Of a stretch of 64,000 nt of DNA, positions 43,083 through 54,662 are shown in pieces. The stretch spans positions 122,001-186,000 of the forward strand of contig WPIO01000120.1 in the NCBI GenBank assembly GCA_009760855.2. Direction: 5' to 3'. The stretch's first letter is position 1, and the number at the start of each line of letters is the position of its first letter. The translations under genes were made by a program, and so were the position numbers. The notes under the pieces are model-generated. The model was not told the origin of the DNA and made no database searches. It was given only the letters and a program-made list of their open reading frames with translations. The stretch is from Cristatella mucedo (taxonomy: Eukaryota > Bryozoa > Phylactolaemata > Cristatellidae).

Positions 43083-44839
43083 TGCACCTCAATCCGCCAC
43101 AGTCCGCCGCACAGCGACCACACCACGTATACTAGAAGGTCTAATTATGAATGCACGCTGGTCTATTGTTCGCTTATTGTGTACAAGCACAATTTCACAA
43201 TAATTTCCTCCACCGCTCAGCTGCAACGCACGGCAATCGACTTGCAATGGCCCATGCTAATACCGCAATCCACAGCAATCCACGGAAAGCGACCAGAATA
43301 CATACACTTTAGGCCCTAATAGTGATGGTTCCGTTGTTTTAATCTTCGGTAGATGTGTAAACGCACAACGTCACTACAATAACCTTCGCCATTCTGCAGC
43401 AATGCACTGCCATCGACTGCAATGGCCTGGGCCAATAGCACAATCCACAGCGATCTAATACTAAATGCACCAAAATTGGTTTCTCAATGCTCCAATTTTT
43501 TGAATGCATATTACAAAGCACGCTGTTCCAAGTGCAAACATGTCATTTCAATCAATTGTGCTCCTACAATCTCTGGCAATGAATGGCAATCAACGGCAAC
43601 GGCTTGGCTCGAAGCAGCAATCCTCTACAATCCGTGGCAAATCGACCACAAAATTGGCTGCGAGAAGCTCAAATTGTCATTGCATTTAACATTTCAATGT
43701 GCTCAAAGTTAAGGAGTATAATTGTCAAGTGTACGTTGCAGGTTAATCGTCAAGTCGAGCGGCAATTGACGGCAATTGCAGTGGCCAATACTACAATCCT
43801 TAGGCAAATCAACGAGAAATCTTCTGCACAAAGCTCTAATCCTTATTCCACTTAACATCTCACTGCACGCACACATACTTTTAACGCAATCTGTGCGTTC
43901 AATCTCGGGCAATGCACAGCAAACGACGGCAACGGCTCGGGCGAATACGGCAATCCATTATGATCCATCGCAATTCACTGGAAAGTGGCTGTGTGAAGAT
44001 GAATTTTTTCTTGCGCATCACAGCGAACTGTGTTTAAAGTACAATCAGACCTTTTCAACCAATCGCCAGTGCAATCGTGAGCAATGAATTGCTATCGACA
44101 GCAATGGCCCGGGCCAATAACCCAACTCGGGGAAAATCAATGAGAAATTGGCAGCGCCAAGCTTCATTTGTCAGTACACAACACATTTTGCTGCGTCCAA
44201 AGTGAAACTGCGGCATTTTCGAGCTGCTTTACTCGTTAACTGCGAGTAATGCACGGCAATGGACAGAAATAGCCTGAAACAGTACCACCAGCCACCGCAT
44301 CCCGCTGCAAAATGCCCCAAAATCTGTTTCTTAATGCACTAATTTTGAATGCATATTACCAAACATACTGTTTAACGTGCAACCAAGTCATTTCAATCAA
44401 TTGCGCTCTTAAAAAATCGGGCAATGATTGGTGATCTACGGCAATGGCTTAGTTTGAAGCACCAATGTACTGCAGTCGGTGGCAAACATACAACAAATTG
44501 GCTTCGAGAATCTCCACTTGTTGTTACGTGTAGCATTTCATTGTGCTCAAAATGAAACCGTAGAGCTGTTAAGCTATTGTGCACGTATTGTCAACAATGA
44601 ACTGCAGTCGACCGCAAATGAAGGAGCAAATACCAAAACCCGTGGCAGATGGTCGAGAAATCGGCTGCACAAACTCTCATTCTCATTACACGTAACATCT
44701 CTTTGCGAAGCCCGCACATAATTCAGCTCACTCCGTTCGTTCAATCTTGGATAATGCATAGCGATTGACGGCGATGGCCCTGGAAAATACGGTAATCAAT
44801 TATGATCCATTGCAAATCACCGTACCGTGACTTGTGTTG

Positions 44840-45110
44840 TGTGCGCCTGAGGCTTCTTCTGTTGTAATTAGCGAAGCGTCTGACACTAATGTACATGCCT
44901 TACCTGCGGCCAATAGTTAAGCCGTTGAAGCAGGGCAGCGTAAGGACACTAACGCAGGTTATATTTCACGTCGTCCGTTGCGATTGATTGGGCTCTCATA
45001 AATGTGCCCGTTGAGAGTAATGCACGAGACTCATTAGCCGCGCAGGTGCGCCCACTGCGTCTCCGTGAAACTCCCACTAGAACATCCTGCAGGAGCCACT
45101 GTCATGTAAC
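44840..45110. other. Foreign segment in left arm
   Basis: About 270 bp without the GGCAAT periodicity, lying between units that are contiguous in the right arm (about 50,770-50,810). Not related to any repeat named here. Likely an insertion into the left arm only. Confidence 0.5.
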
Positions 45111-46500
45111 ACTGCGGCAAGCTCAAGCTTTTCTTGCGTATCGTAGCGAACTTTGCTTTAAGTGCATCGACATCCTTTCAACAAATAGCCCACTTGCAAG
45201 TACGAGCAATAAATGGCAATTGACAACAATGGCCAGGACCATGATTCAAACCTGCGGCCAATTGACTAGAAAATAGCAGTGCAAAGCTTTAATTGTCATC
45301 ACATATACAACTTTGCTGCGTCTAAACTTAAACCATGGCATTTTCAAGCTGCCTTTCTCGTGAACTGTCAGCAATGCACGGCGATCCACAGCAATGGTCA
45401 AGGCACATAGCAAAATCAATGGAAACTCGACAAGATTGACTTCGAGAAACTGGAACTCCCATTTCACGTAGCAACTTACTTTGCGCATGCATAATTTTTA
45501 CTCATTTAAAGCGTTTTATCGACGGCAATGCATGGTAATCGACGGCAATGGCCCGGGCAATTAAGCCAATCTATAACGGTCCGTTCCAAATGGGCCAACA
45601 GTTACTGAAAGATGCTCCACATTTTTATGGGTATTGCAGTGCACTACATTAAAAGTGCAACCACATCCTTTTAAACAATCGTGAGCGCACAAACGAGTGC
45701 CGTGCACGGCAATTAATGGCAATGGCGACCGCAATCTGTTTCAGATTGATTACACATTGACTGTTTGAAGCTTCAAATATCATGCTAGATAACGGTAAAT
45801 AAAGGCCCACATACTTCAACCCCCTGCGCACGTCAATATCGGGCAATAAATGGCAATCGAAGGCTATGGCTCGGAAGAATACGGCAATCTGTGACACCCT
45901 GTTACAATTAGACACAAAGCTGGAGAGAGAACATCCAACTATTCTTGCTTAGCATAGGGCATTGTATTAAAAGCTCAACCACATCCTTTCAACAAATAGC
46001 AAACGTATAACCAAGGGCAATGCCCGGCAATCGATGGCAATGGCCCGGAAAATGGCCATCCACAACGCACCGTCACAAATAGACGGAAAGTTGCTGGGCG
46101 ATGCTGCCATTTAGATTTATGTTTGGGTTATACTCTATTTTGGTCTCTCCCCGGAAATGCCATTGTTTGTACTAGCTCTGGGTCAGTGAATTTCAATCAA
46201 CGGAAATGGCCCTTGGCAATGCAGCAATCTTCTGCGATCTGCCGCAAAATTGCCGACAAATTGGCGGTGCAAAGCTCAAGTTATACATAGGGTATGACAG
46301 CCCACTCTTTTTTAAGTGTTCTCCGTCCATTTCAACCCAATATAAGCGTTCAACTTCGGGCAACGAACAGCAAGCAATTGGCTACAAACTACAAACTCCT
46401 AAGGCAAATCCTGCAATTGACTACAACCTTTCAAAAATCATGCATCAACTGGCAACGGGAAACTTTAATTCTTATTTCATAATTGCTCTTAAAATACTAT

Positions 46501-47444
46501 AAATAGATGTAATTAGAGGTAAACCAAAAAATGTCGATGCCATTTTGCAAATTTATTCTCGAATATTGCACAGAATTGGACATGCTGTACTCTTTTAATA
46601 CCGTACTGCCCAAGCTGTATGTCTATATTATTCTTCTCACAACCCCCTTAGACCAACTCCAGTTGACCAATCTACCTAGCCCCACAAAAAATAGATACGA
46701 AAAAATGAGAGATTACTAGAGCTCACTCGACGGCCATGCTGCTTTGTATGCGCAAGCAACAGCCAACACACTCAATCTCACAAATCTGGCCAAGCTATAT
46801 TTTGCTAAACGTGCGTGATTGCGATTCGTGGCAGATTAATTGTTCAATTTAATTGTGTCAGCAGCACGGTAGTGGCTATTAGGGACGGTGGATTTAAACG
46901 CCATCAAGCATTTGGTAATGCTGTCTAAACAGCATCTATATAGTGACTAGAATGATATTCCGTTCTCTTTGGGAATATGAAAAAGTATTACTATTCATAT
47001 TATTATCACACAAAGCGCAAATGTAAGAACGCGCGAAAAATAAGTACTAACCGTAATTTCTCTGCTGATGTTATTGGGTATACTCAACTCAAGTCAAGAG
47101 ACCACGGGAATGCGTCCAGCGTGCGTACCAGGTGAGGATAGTTAGCTAGAAACGGACGACAGCGGCCCACCTCAGCCAGATGGTAGCAGTAAGCATTGGA
47201 GTTCCGGTGAACGCTAAAAATCGCAGGTAGGGCGAAAAGTTGGATTTATAATTAAAAATTCAGGCTCGCACAGCTATAGTGGTGTAAAGGTTGAAATTAT
47301 AGATATTTACTTATCATGCTATACCAGTGGGAGGCTGATGAAGATTCCAGGGTTGTGCACTTTCAGTTTGCAGGTCAGTGCCAACACATCTGGAAACTTG
47401 TCGGCTAGACAAAGAAATATTTGCGTCAGCCTAGATTATATTAG
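46501..47444. other. Inner spacer, left part
   Basis: No tandem units and no gene recognised. The frame at 46,531 is not similar to anything I know. Confidence 0.5.
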
Positions 47445-47980
47445 TAATAACAATAATAATACACTTGATAAAGCACCCCCAGAGAAATACATCTCTTTCT
47501 AGATGCTTTAAATTTGCTGCAAAGGAAATACGATCGAATGGTGAGTGGTATCATGCTTGATAAACGACATGAATAACATGGTTAGGGGTGACATGAACAG
47601 GGTCAGCATGCAAGTTTGATTAGTGGCAGGATATACAGGGTCGGCAAGCATAAGCACATGAAGGACAAATCGTAGGGACCGAATAAATGCAGTTCTAAAG
47701 GATAAATGTCCTAAATTGGTGCGTTTTTAATTTCTTTTTAAATGCGGTCAAGTCAGGGGATTTGACTCAAGTCAGGAGTGAGTTCCAGGCTTTGGAAGCA
47801 TTCGAACTATATGCACGGTCTCCAAATAATTTGAGGTTTGTACGAAGTATAGGTAGACAGTCAGTTTCTGAAAAGTGGTGGTACGACGCATGGCCTGGTG
47901 GGGGAGTAAATCTGATAGGTAGGCTGGAGCCAAAGAATGAAGTGACCTAAAAGTGAGCTGCAAATCCATGAAGTTGACAT
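47445..47980 (-). mobile_element. LINE family 1 3' end inside the inverted repeat
   Basis: Minus-strand frame encodes LTFRSLHSLAPAYLSDLLPH, close to the copy at 1,818, then the family tail at 47,445-47,620 (CATCTAGAAAGAGATG, CTTTATCAAGTGTATTATT). Confidence 0.88.
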
Positions 47981-48704
47981 ATAAATATCGACATAATATA
48001 TTTATATAGCGCCATCAGAGAACTAGATCTCTTTTCATGCATTTTTTATTTAATGGTTAATGGTAGAATGCTCAATCTCAAAAAGCATGCCACTGTTTGA
48101 GGTTACATGCATATCTTGATCGGCAGCGAACCCCAGGAGGTGCTCAAGCAAAGGGAAATGATGACTCGATATGGTTAGGTCGTAAATCGATCTCGCAGAA
48201 GTATAGTAAATCTTTGCTTATCGCTGTTATGATAAGTTAAAATCGAGCACTTAAATAATGCAAGCACAATAAAATACACCAAATGTAATGAACAGAAAGG
48301 TATCATGGTAGGCGTCATTCGATGACTTTCTGTGTAACGTAAGCAATTTCGGAAGTTATGTACGGAAAGCAAACCGTCACTTATATTGATCACGCCGTAT
48401 ATGACATCAGAAGAGCAACAATTATCTCAAAAATCCATGCGTCTTGTCATGTTTACTTTGGAAATATGGTGAGCACTCAGGTATGGCTTTTTTTATTTTA
48501 CCAAGCTAGACATCCGCCGGTAGATTATGCGAGAGCTCGGGTGTAAGAAAAATAATGCCGATTCAAATCTTGAAGAAACAGCATACTCGCATTGACCTAA
48601 AAATGAGTGCATGCACATGCACGTGATCCTCAATATCACTGTTCGCTTTATCGTCCTGACTATCACGCAGAGATAGATTCTCGTTTCTGAAAACTATATA
48701 CAAG
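47981..48704. other. Inner spacer, no gene recognised
   Basis: A weak GCCATCAGAGAACTAGATCTC stretch at about 48,010 resembles a short antisense SINE/LINE tail. Otherwise nothing identified. Confidence 0.4.
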
Positions 48705-48965
48705 TGATTGCTGGTCTACCGGCCTGTGCGATCAAGCGCTTACAGTTGGTGCAAAACACAGCAGCTAGACTTATCTGAGCGTCACAGTTGCCACATCACA
48801 CCACTTCTCACCCACTTGCACTGGCTTCAAGTCCTACAATGCATCGACTTTAGGGTTCTGTCATTCACTGCTAGTTACATATATTCATTCTTTGGCTACA
48901 GCCTAGCTTTCACGGCTACTCCCCACCGGGCTTAGCGTCGTACCAACCACTTTTGTGAATCTAGT
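48705..48965 (+). mobile_element. LINE family 1 C-terminal fragment
   Basis: Broken frames read TGLPACAI-like, LQLVQNTAARL-like and a THLHWLQVLQCIDFRVL stretch, as at 15,050-15,250. Confidence 0.72.
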
Positions 48966-48984
48966 CGTTTACTTGCATTCTTAC

Positions 48985-49127
48985 GAACCTCATGGCAATC
49001 GACGGCTATGGCCTGCCTTGATTTCAATATTGATATAACATTAGGTATTACTTCGCACTTTAAAAAAGTGCAACGTAATACCTGATGTTTATTTTAGCTT
49101 TGCACAGCCTAGGTGCAGCCGATTCAA
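48985..49127. repeat. Centre of the inverted repeat: short palindrome at the orientation switch
   Basis: A forward-oriented unit core (GGCAATCGACGGCTATGGCC at about 49,004) is followed by a hairpin. ATTAGGTATTACTTCGCACTTT pairs with AAAGTGCAACGTAATACCTGAT (about 49,041-49,086; arms about 22 bp with few mismatches, minimal loop). Beyond it, sequence reads as reverse-oriented unit (GTGCAAAGCT on the minus strand). Confidence 0.6.
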
Positions 49128-49312
49128 TAATAATAATAAATATAATAATGTACTTGATAAAGTGCCCTCAGAGAGCTTAATCTCTTTCTAGGCGCTTTAC
49201 ATTTGCTGCAAAGGGAAATGCAATTAAATGGTAAGTAAAATCATGCTTGAAAACAAACAAAATGAATAACATGGTTAGGGGTGACATGCACAGGGTCAGC
49301 ATGCAGATTTGG
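49128..49312 (-). mobile_element. LINE family 1 3' tail next to the right arm
   Basis: Minus-strand CCTAGAAAGAGATTAAGC, CTCTGAGGGCACTTTATCAAG and (TTA)n, preceded by GCATGCTGACCCTGTGCATG. It abuts the right arm at about 49,315. Confidence 0.85.
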
Positions 49313-49314
49313 AA

Positions 49315-52300
49315 AGGATTACAGAAAATTGCTGTATTGGCATGGGCCATTGCCGTTGAATGAAATGCAGTGACCAAGAGCTAGCATTAACAATGGTGAA
49401 CCAAAACAAGATTATACAGGAACGAGAAAATCTAAATGGAGCGTCAACCTGCAGCATCTACTCTATTTTTAATGGACCGTTAGATATTTCCAAATTTTCC
49501 CAGTCCGTTGGCGTCTATTGCCGTGTATTGCCCTCGAGTGTGCGTTCGAAATTGGTTGAAAGAATGCGACAATTGCACTTTTAATACAGCAAACTCTAAT
49601 ACACAAGACAAGTTGGATCTGCTCCCACCAGCTTTGTTTATAACTGTATCAGGCAAGCATAGATTGCCGTATTGTCTTAGGCAATTGCGGTCGATGGCTA
49701 TGCATTGCTCAAGATTGAACTCGAAAAATGACAGTATGTGCTCGCGCAATGAACGTTATACGTTATGAACGTATAATAATTACAAATTCAAGCTATGGGT
49801 TTCAAGCCAATTTTAAACGGATTGCGGTAGAAGAAGGGCCATTGCCGTCTATTGCTGTGCATTGCCCTCAATTGTACCGTCGAGGTGGTTTAAAAGGACG
49901 TGGTTGCACTTTTAATGCAGTGTGATGCAAAATGCAAGAAAATTTAGAGCTTCTCTCAGCACCTGTCATTCCATCTGTAACGGACCGTTACGGATTAACT
50001 TATTTGCACGGGCCACTACCGTAAATTGCCATGCATTGATTTCAATTAAACACACATAATGGGTGCATATTAAGCGCGCCCACAGTTGGACGTTACGTGG
50101 AGTAAGAGCTGCTGCTTCGCGAAGCCAAGCTTATGATTTTACACGGATTTCTGTAATGGCCCCGACCATTGCTGTCGGTTGTCATGTATCGTTGCCAATA
50201 AAGATCGACAACTCCACGGTTTATATTTGAACGCAGTGGCAAGAAACCTACAATGACAATTGAAAATTCTTGCAGCCAATTTGTGGTCGGTTTGCAGCGG
50301 ATTTTTACGGATTGATACTTCAAGCCGAGCTATTGCCTTAGATTGCTATGCGTAGCCCGAGATTTTATAAGCAAAATTGATATAGCATTATTTGGTTGCA
50401 CTTTAAGCGAAGTGTTTTGTATGATTCATTCAGAATAGTAGTGCTAATAAGTCGATATCGGGGGCATTTTCTAGCGGAATGCTGTAGATTGCGGTGTTGG
50501 TCCAAGCCATTGCTGTAGATTTCCGTGGATTGCTGACAGTTAATGAGCAAATCTTGAAAATGCCACGGTTTCACTTTGGACGCAGCGGAGTAATATATGT
50601 AATGGCAATTACGGCTTTGCGTTGCCAATTTCTCGTTGATTTTCCGGGAGTTGGGTATTGGCCCGGGCCATTGCTGTCGATTGCCATTCATAGCTCACGA
50701 CTTTAAGTGCTTCCTCGGTTGAAAAGATAGGGTTTCCCTTTAAACGCCATGCATTACGACTCGTAAGAAAAATTTGATCTTGGCCCAGTCACTTTCTGAT
50801 GATATGCGATGTATAGTAATTGATTGCCGTTTTTGCCCGGGCCATAGCCGTCGATTGCTATTCATCGTCCAAGGTTGAACGCACATATTGCGTTAAAAGT
50901 ATGTGCATGCACAGAGAACTGCTGAGTGCAATGGGAATTGGTGCAGCCGATTTCTCACCGATTTGCCACGGATTTCGGAGTTGGCGCCTGCCATTGTTAT
51001 CGACTGCTGTGCACTGTTAACAGTTGAAGTGCAAAATAGCTTGAAAGTTCTACGATTTCAGTTTAGCTCAAAGAAACGTGAAATCCAATAACAATGGGCA
51101 CTTTCTTTAACCAGTTTGTGGTGGATTTGCCATTGATTGTAATGGATTACTTATTGAAGCCGAGCCGTTGCCGTAGATTGCTACACGTATTGATCGAGAT
51201 TGTATGGGCGAAATCAGTTAAAAGGATATACTCGACTTTAAAGAGCGTGCTTTGTAAAAGCATTCAAAATTAGAGCGTTGCAAAACCGATTTTCCACTAG
51301 ATTGCTGTAGATTGAGGTATTGGCCTGGGCCATTGCAGTCGATTACAGTACATTGCTGCCGACTGGTCGAGTACATTGTATTGAAATTGTGCGATTACGC
51401 AATAACCGAAGATTAGAGCAACGTGCAATCACCATTAGAGCTTAAAGTGTAAACATCATTGCCGTTTTACGGTGGTTTGAGGTGGATTGACGTATTGGTC
51501 CGGACCATTGCTGTCGATTGCAGTGTATCGCTGCAAAATAGTCGAGGTAATTATAGTGAAATTATGCGTGTACACAATAACCGAAGAGTAGAGCAATATG
51601 CGATCATAATTAGAGCTTCTAGTGTACGTGGTCTGGTCTTTGTGAGGAGAGTGTAGCGGATTCAGCGGGTTTGAATTGGATTGACCGGGCCGTTGCAATC
51701 GATTGCAGTGAATTGCATGAAAACATGTGAACAACGGAGCAGAATTTTGTAGCACACGTTGAGCTGAGTTTAGTCTTACATGCAATATCAATTAGCGCTT
51801 TGCGACGGCGATTTGAGGATGATTTGCAGTGAAGTATTAGATTGCAGTATTTTCCCAGGTCATTTGGGGCGATTGCAGCGCATTGCCAGAGTGCGAGGAT
51901 GCACAATTGTTTTTTATTTTACGTATGCGTGCAGGCAACATGGTGCACGTCAATATGCACTAAAAACTGGGAGCTCGGAGCAAACTATTTCTACTTTTCC
52001 TATAGCAGATTTGGTAGATTGAAACGGATTGTGGAATTGGCCCGGGCTATTGCAGTCGATAGCAGGCCATTGCACGGGAACGGCTGTGCCAATGCAAGTA
52101 AAATTATATGAGTGTCATTGCCGCAGAGTACAGTCATATAAAATAAAAAAAAAGATTTTTGAACAGGACTTCTTTTGTTGCGAGGTGGAATGCAGTGAAT
52201 TTCGGTGGATTTCGGAATTGGCCCGAATAGCTGCATTGTTTATTTAGTGGACTTCGTGAGAATGTGTGAGCGGAGGTTGCTCAAAATTTTCTAGGTAAAT

Positions 52301-52600
52301 TTTAAATATAGTGTAGCTTGATATTCTTAGCAATTTGGAGCTTTGCGCAGATAATTTGTGGCTCATTTCAAGGGAACTAAAATGAACTGTGGTATAGGCC
52401 TCCAGCGTCGAAGCTCATCTGCACTAGCACCCGTGCACAGTAACATAAAATATGGTGGATAGATAAACCTGAATGCATAATACAATATCAGCCACAATAC
52501 GAGCTCGGCAACGCCGATTTTGGGTTGATTTTAGCCCTAGTGGATGGCAGTCGATTGTATAATTCGTCGAACCCCGTTTGGCCAGCTACTGCTATTAATC
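49315..52600 (-). repeat. Right arm of giant inverted repeat
   Basis: Reverse-complement units (CGTCGATTGCCATGCATTGC-like, with GGTATTGGCCCGGGCCATTG) recur at about 49,515, 49,690, 49,847, 50,026, 50,175, 50,340, 50,515, 50,675, 50,845, 51,000, 51,170, 51,335, 51,510, 51,695, 51,875, 52,050 and 52,225. Read on the minus strand they follow the left-arm order unit by unit. For example 51,872-51,908 matches 42,715-42,751 at 32 of 37 positions. The outer flank (52,300-52,600) also mirrors 42,010-42,300. Confidence 0.9.
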
Positions 52601-53048
52601 GGCAGCGTGCCAACCCGGCGCACCCAGAATCACAGACACGGTAAAGCAGACCGGACACCCTACGACGCTTACCCATTCTTAGGAGCCACTGTTTGGCGCT
52701 CTGTTCCTAAGTAGTGCTTACTAGTTTTAATTGTGCATTTCTAAGCGGTATTTTGCCCTAAAAACATAACAATTACCTTACAGATTTGCGATGCGGTTTT
52801 ATTGACACTAGAGTTCTTTGTTGGGCCATCGCCATGCTAACGTCATTCTGCTAGCGAGATTGTAGGGGCTCAATGCCGCCGGGGCCGGCGCGACGAAGAG
52901 AACGTTAAATAACGGTATCCCATACGCGTGGTGGTAATGACGGCGGCTGCATTTTTACGCAAGCGACACTCGCGAGCGAGCGTAGTTACCTGAGTAGTGG
53001 CCGTCAGATATTGTGCTCAGGAGCACATGGCGTTGAGTTAGATAGGAG
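52601..53048. other. No gene recognised
   Basis: Outside the right arm; no feature identified. Confidence 0.45.
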
Positions 53049-53088
53049 AGTGAGAGAGCGAGAGAGAGAGAGAGCAAGAGAGAGAGAG

Positions 53089-53152
<64 letters not shown>

Positions 53153-53167
53153 CGTGTGCGTGTGTGT
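53049..53167. repeat. (GA)n(GT)n compound microsatellite
   Basis: An interrupted GA run (53,049-53,091) changes directly into a GT run. Confidence 0.95.
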
Positions 53168-53828
53168 TTGTAGCATGCTTACAGGTCAGCGCGCAAGTAA
53201 GAAGGGAAAATAGGCAACAAGGATACGGTCACGTGCTGGCACGAAGTGTGCCCGTGGGGCTGGCTGTACGTCGGCTGGAAGGGGCTGAACCAAGCGGCGA
53301 TGTCACAAATAATTATTGACAACATGGTCGCACGAGATAGCGCTTTCAAAACACTTTTTAATAAACTCAAAACTCAATAAAATTCTCAGCACAGACGAAA
53401 GCCTCTTGGAATAGATGGTATTCTCACTTTCGGAACTGATGCAGTTGACTAGATGCAAATGTCTGTTAACTCTGCCAAGCTGTTGGGGCATTCGAGTCAA
53501 TAGAACGTAGCGGTGTCAAGGTTATCAGAGTCGTCCAAAGCAGCTGTAACTGCTAACCTTTCAACCATCATAGTACGGTTCTACCCTCTTTGCATGGTTT
53601 GAGATGCTTTTAGGCATCGGATTTTGAAATATGTAGACATATTTTATGCTTCTATCTCCTCTTTCAAGCACCAGGTTCTGAACTCGTGTTACTAAAGACT
53701 TGCTTCTTTGAATAAGACGACGCCATATTCTTTTGGATTTATTGAGATGCGGGCCGAGGATGTATAAGCTTCTTGTAATGTTAATCGAAATTACTAAGCT
53801 CTTCAATCTGTGATCCCATACAGACACC

Positions 53829-53832
<4 letters not shown>
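53168..53832. other. No gene recognised
   Basis: Two minus frames (53,303-53,500 and 53,561-53,830) faintly recall LINE ORF ends but lack decisive motifs. Confidence 0.4.
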
Positions 53833-53887
<55 letters not shown>

Positions 53888-53892
53888 ATCTA

Positions 53893-53925
<33 letters not shown>

Positions 53926-53942
53926 ATATATCTATATATATA

Positions 53943-53989
<47 letters not shown>

Positions 53990-54026
53990 ATATATCTATC
54001 TATCTATATATATATATATATATATA

Positions 54027-54104
<78 letters not shown>
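53833..54104. repeat. (TA)n with CTAT interruptions, about 270 bp
   Basis: Mostly TA dinucleotides with clusters of CTAT, producing spurious Tyr-Ile frames. Confidence 0.97.
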
Positions 54105-54107
<3 letters not shown>

Positions 54108-54222
54108 GAAACGGCTTAGAAAATGAGTTTGAAAAGGTACTCGAATATTGACAATGGCTTGTCTAGAGCTGAACAAAATCTATTTCACAAGGCCCAATTG
54201 GATGTGCTGTTGTTGCGTCGGC

Positions 54223-54318
54223 ATGGTACATCAATGGCTCTCATCTGTGGCAGGATGGTGCATCAGTGGCTTCCATCTCTGGCAGGATGGTTTATCAGTG
54301 GCTCCCATCTCTGGCATT
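54223..54318 (+). repeat. Minisatellite, three 32-bp units
   Basis: Three consecutive units ATGGT(A/G/T)(C/T)ATCA(A/G)TGGCT...CATCT(G/C)TGGCA, at 54,223, 54,255 and 54,287. Confidence 0.8.
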
Positions 54319-54469
54319 TTTGCTCTTCGCATGAAGAAGGTCCTTATGGCTAGTCGCGCTCAGGGTAATGTTCATAGTGGTCCGGGCTGTCCTTATGGTA
54401 ACAGAGCAGGTAAGCCTGGATATGCCACCATGGAAACCCATTAGGAAGGCTGCCATTTTCAACTCTTTC

Positions 54470-54662
54470 ATCACCTCTAAATAAATAAATAAATCCTAGC
54501 TGATTAAACAGCCTCTTTTTGTATAGCGACAGAAGAGCCTTTATGGCTATTGCCACCGCTTGCAGTGGCGATAAAGAGTCGCCCACCGCAGGAATCGAAC
54601 CCTCAACCTCCGGACTGAGGTCGTGAAAGCAACCGCTTTACCTAGTGTGCCATCACGACACA
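54470..54662 (-). mobile_element. SINE family C copy
   Basis: Minus strand: GGCACACTAGGTAAAGCGG, B box GGTTCGATTCCTGCGGTGGG, body GACTCTTTATCGCCACTGC, GCCATAAAGGCTCTTCTGTC and an (ATTT)n tail. Confidence 0.88.

Larger units (their letters stand above)
42000..46500 (+). repeat. Left arm of giant inverted repeat: diverged tandem units of about 170 bp
   Basis: A core like (G)CAATG(C)ACGGCAATCGACGG followed by CAATGGCCCGGGCCAATAC recurs about every 150-185 bp, at roughly 42,738, 42,903, 43,223, 43,402, 43,577, 43,758, 43,908, 44,081, 44,250, 44,420, 44,597, 44,756, 45,206, 45,373, 45,528, 45,708, 45,846, 46,018, 46,192 and 46,358. Neighbouring units are quite different from one another. Breaks in spacing coincide with a SINE (42,950-43,082) and a foreign segment (44,840-45,110). 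Open frames inside are incidental. Confidence 0.9.

Noticed and set aside
42300-46500. Many 60-110 aa open frames in the satellite arm as possible small genes
   Set aside because: They fall at equivalent places in successive diverged units and are not conserved in frame between mirror partners.
49315-52600. CENP-B box in the satellite unit
   Set aside because: The unit has TTCGGAATTGGCCCGGG-like stretches, but these fail the fixed A position of the CENP-B box pattern.
42000-52600. CRISPR array
   Set aside because: Units are eukaryotic, diverged, about 170 bp, and lack short identical repeats with unique spacers.
53303-53830. LINE ORF end on the minus strand
   Set aside because: Vague resemblance only; no decisive motif and no family tail nearby.
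53810-54109. Tyr-Ile-rich open frame over (TA)n; also 57,865-58,083
   Set aside because: Microsatellite artefact.
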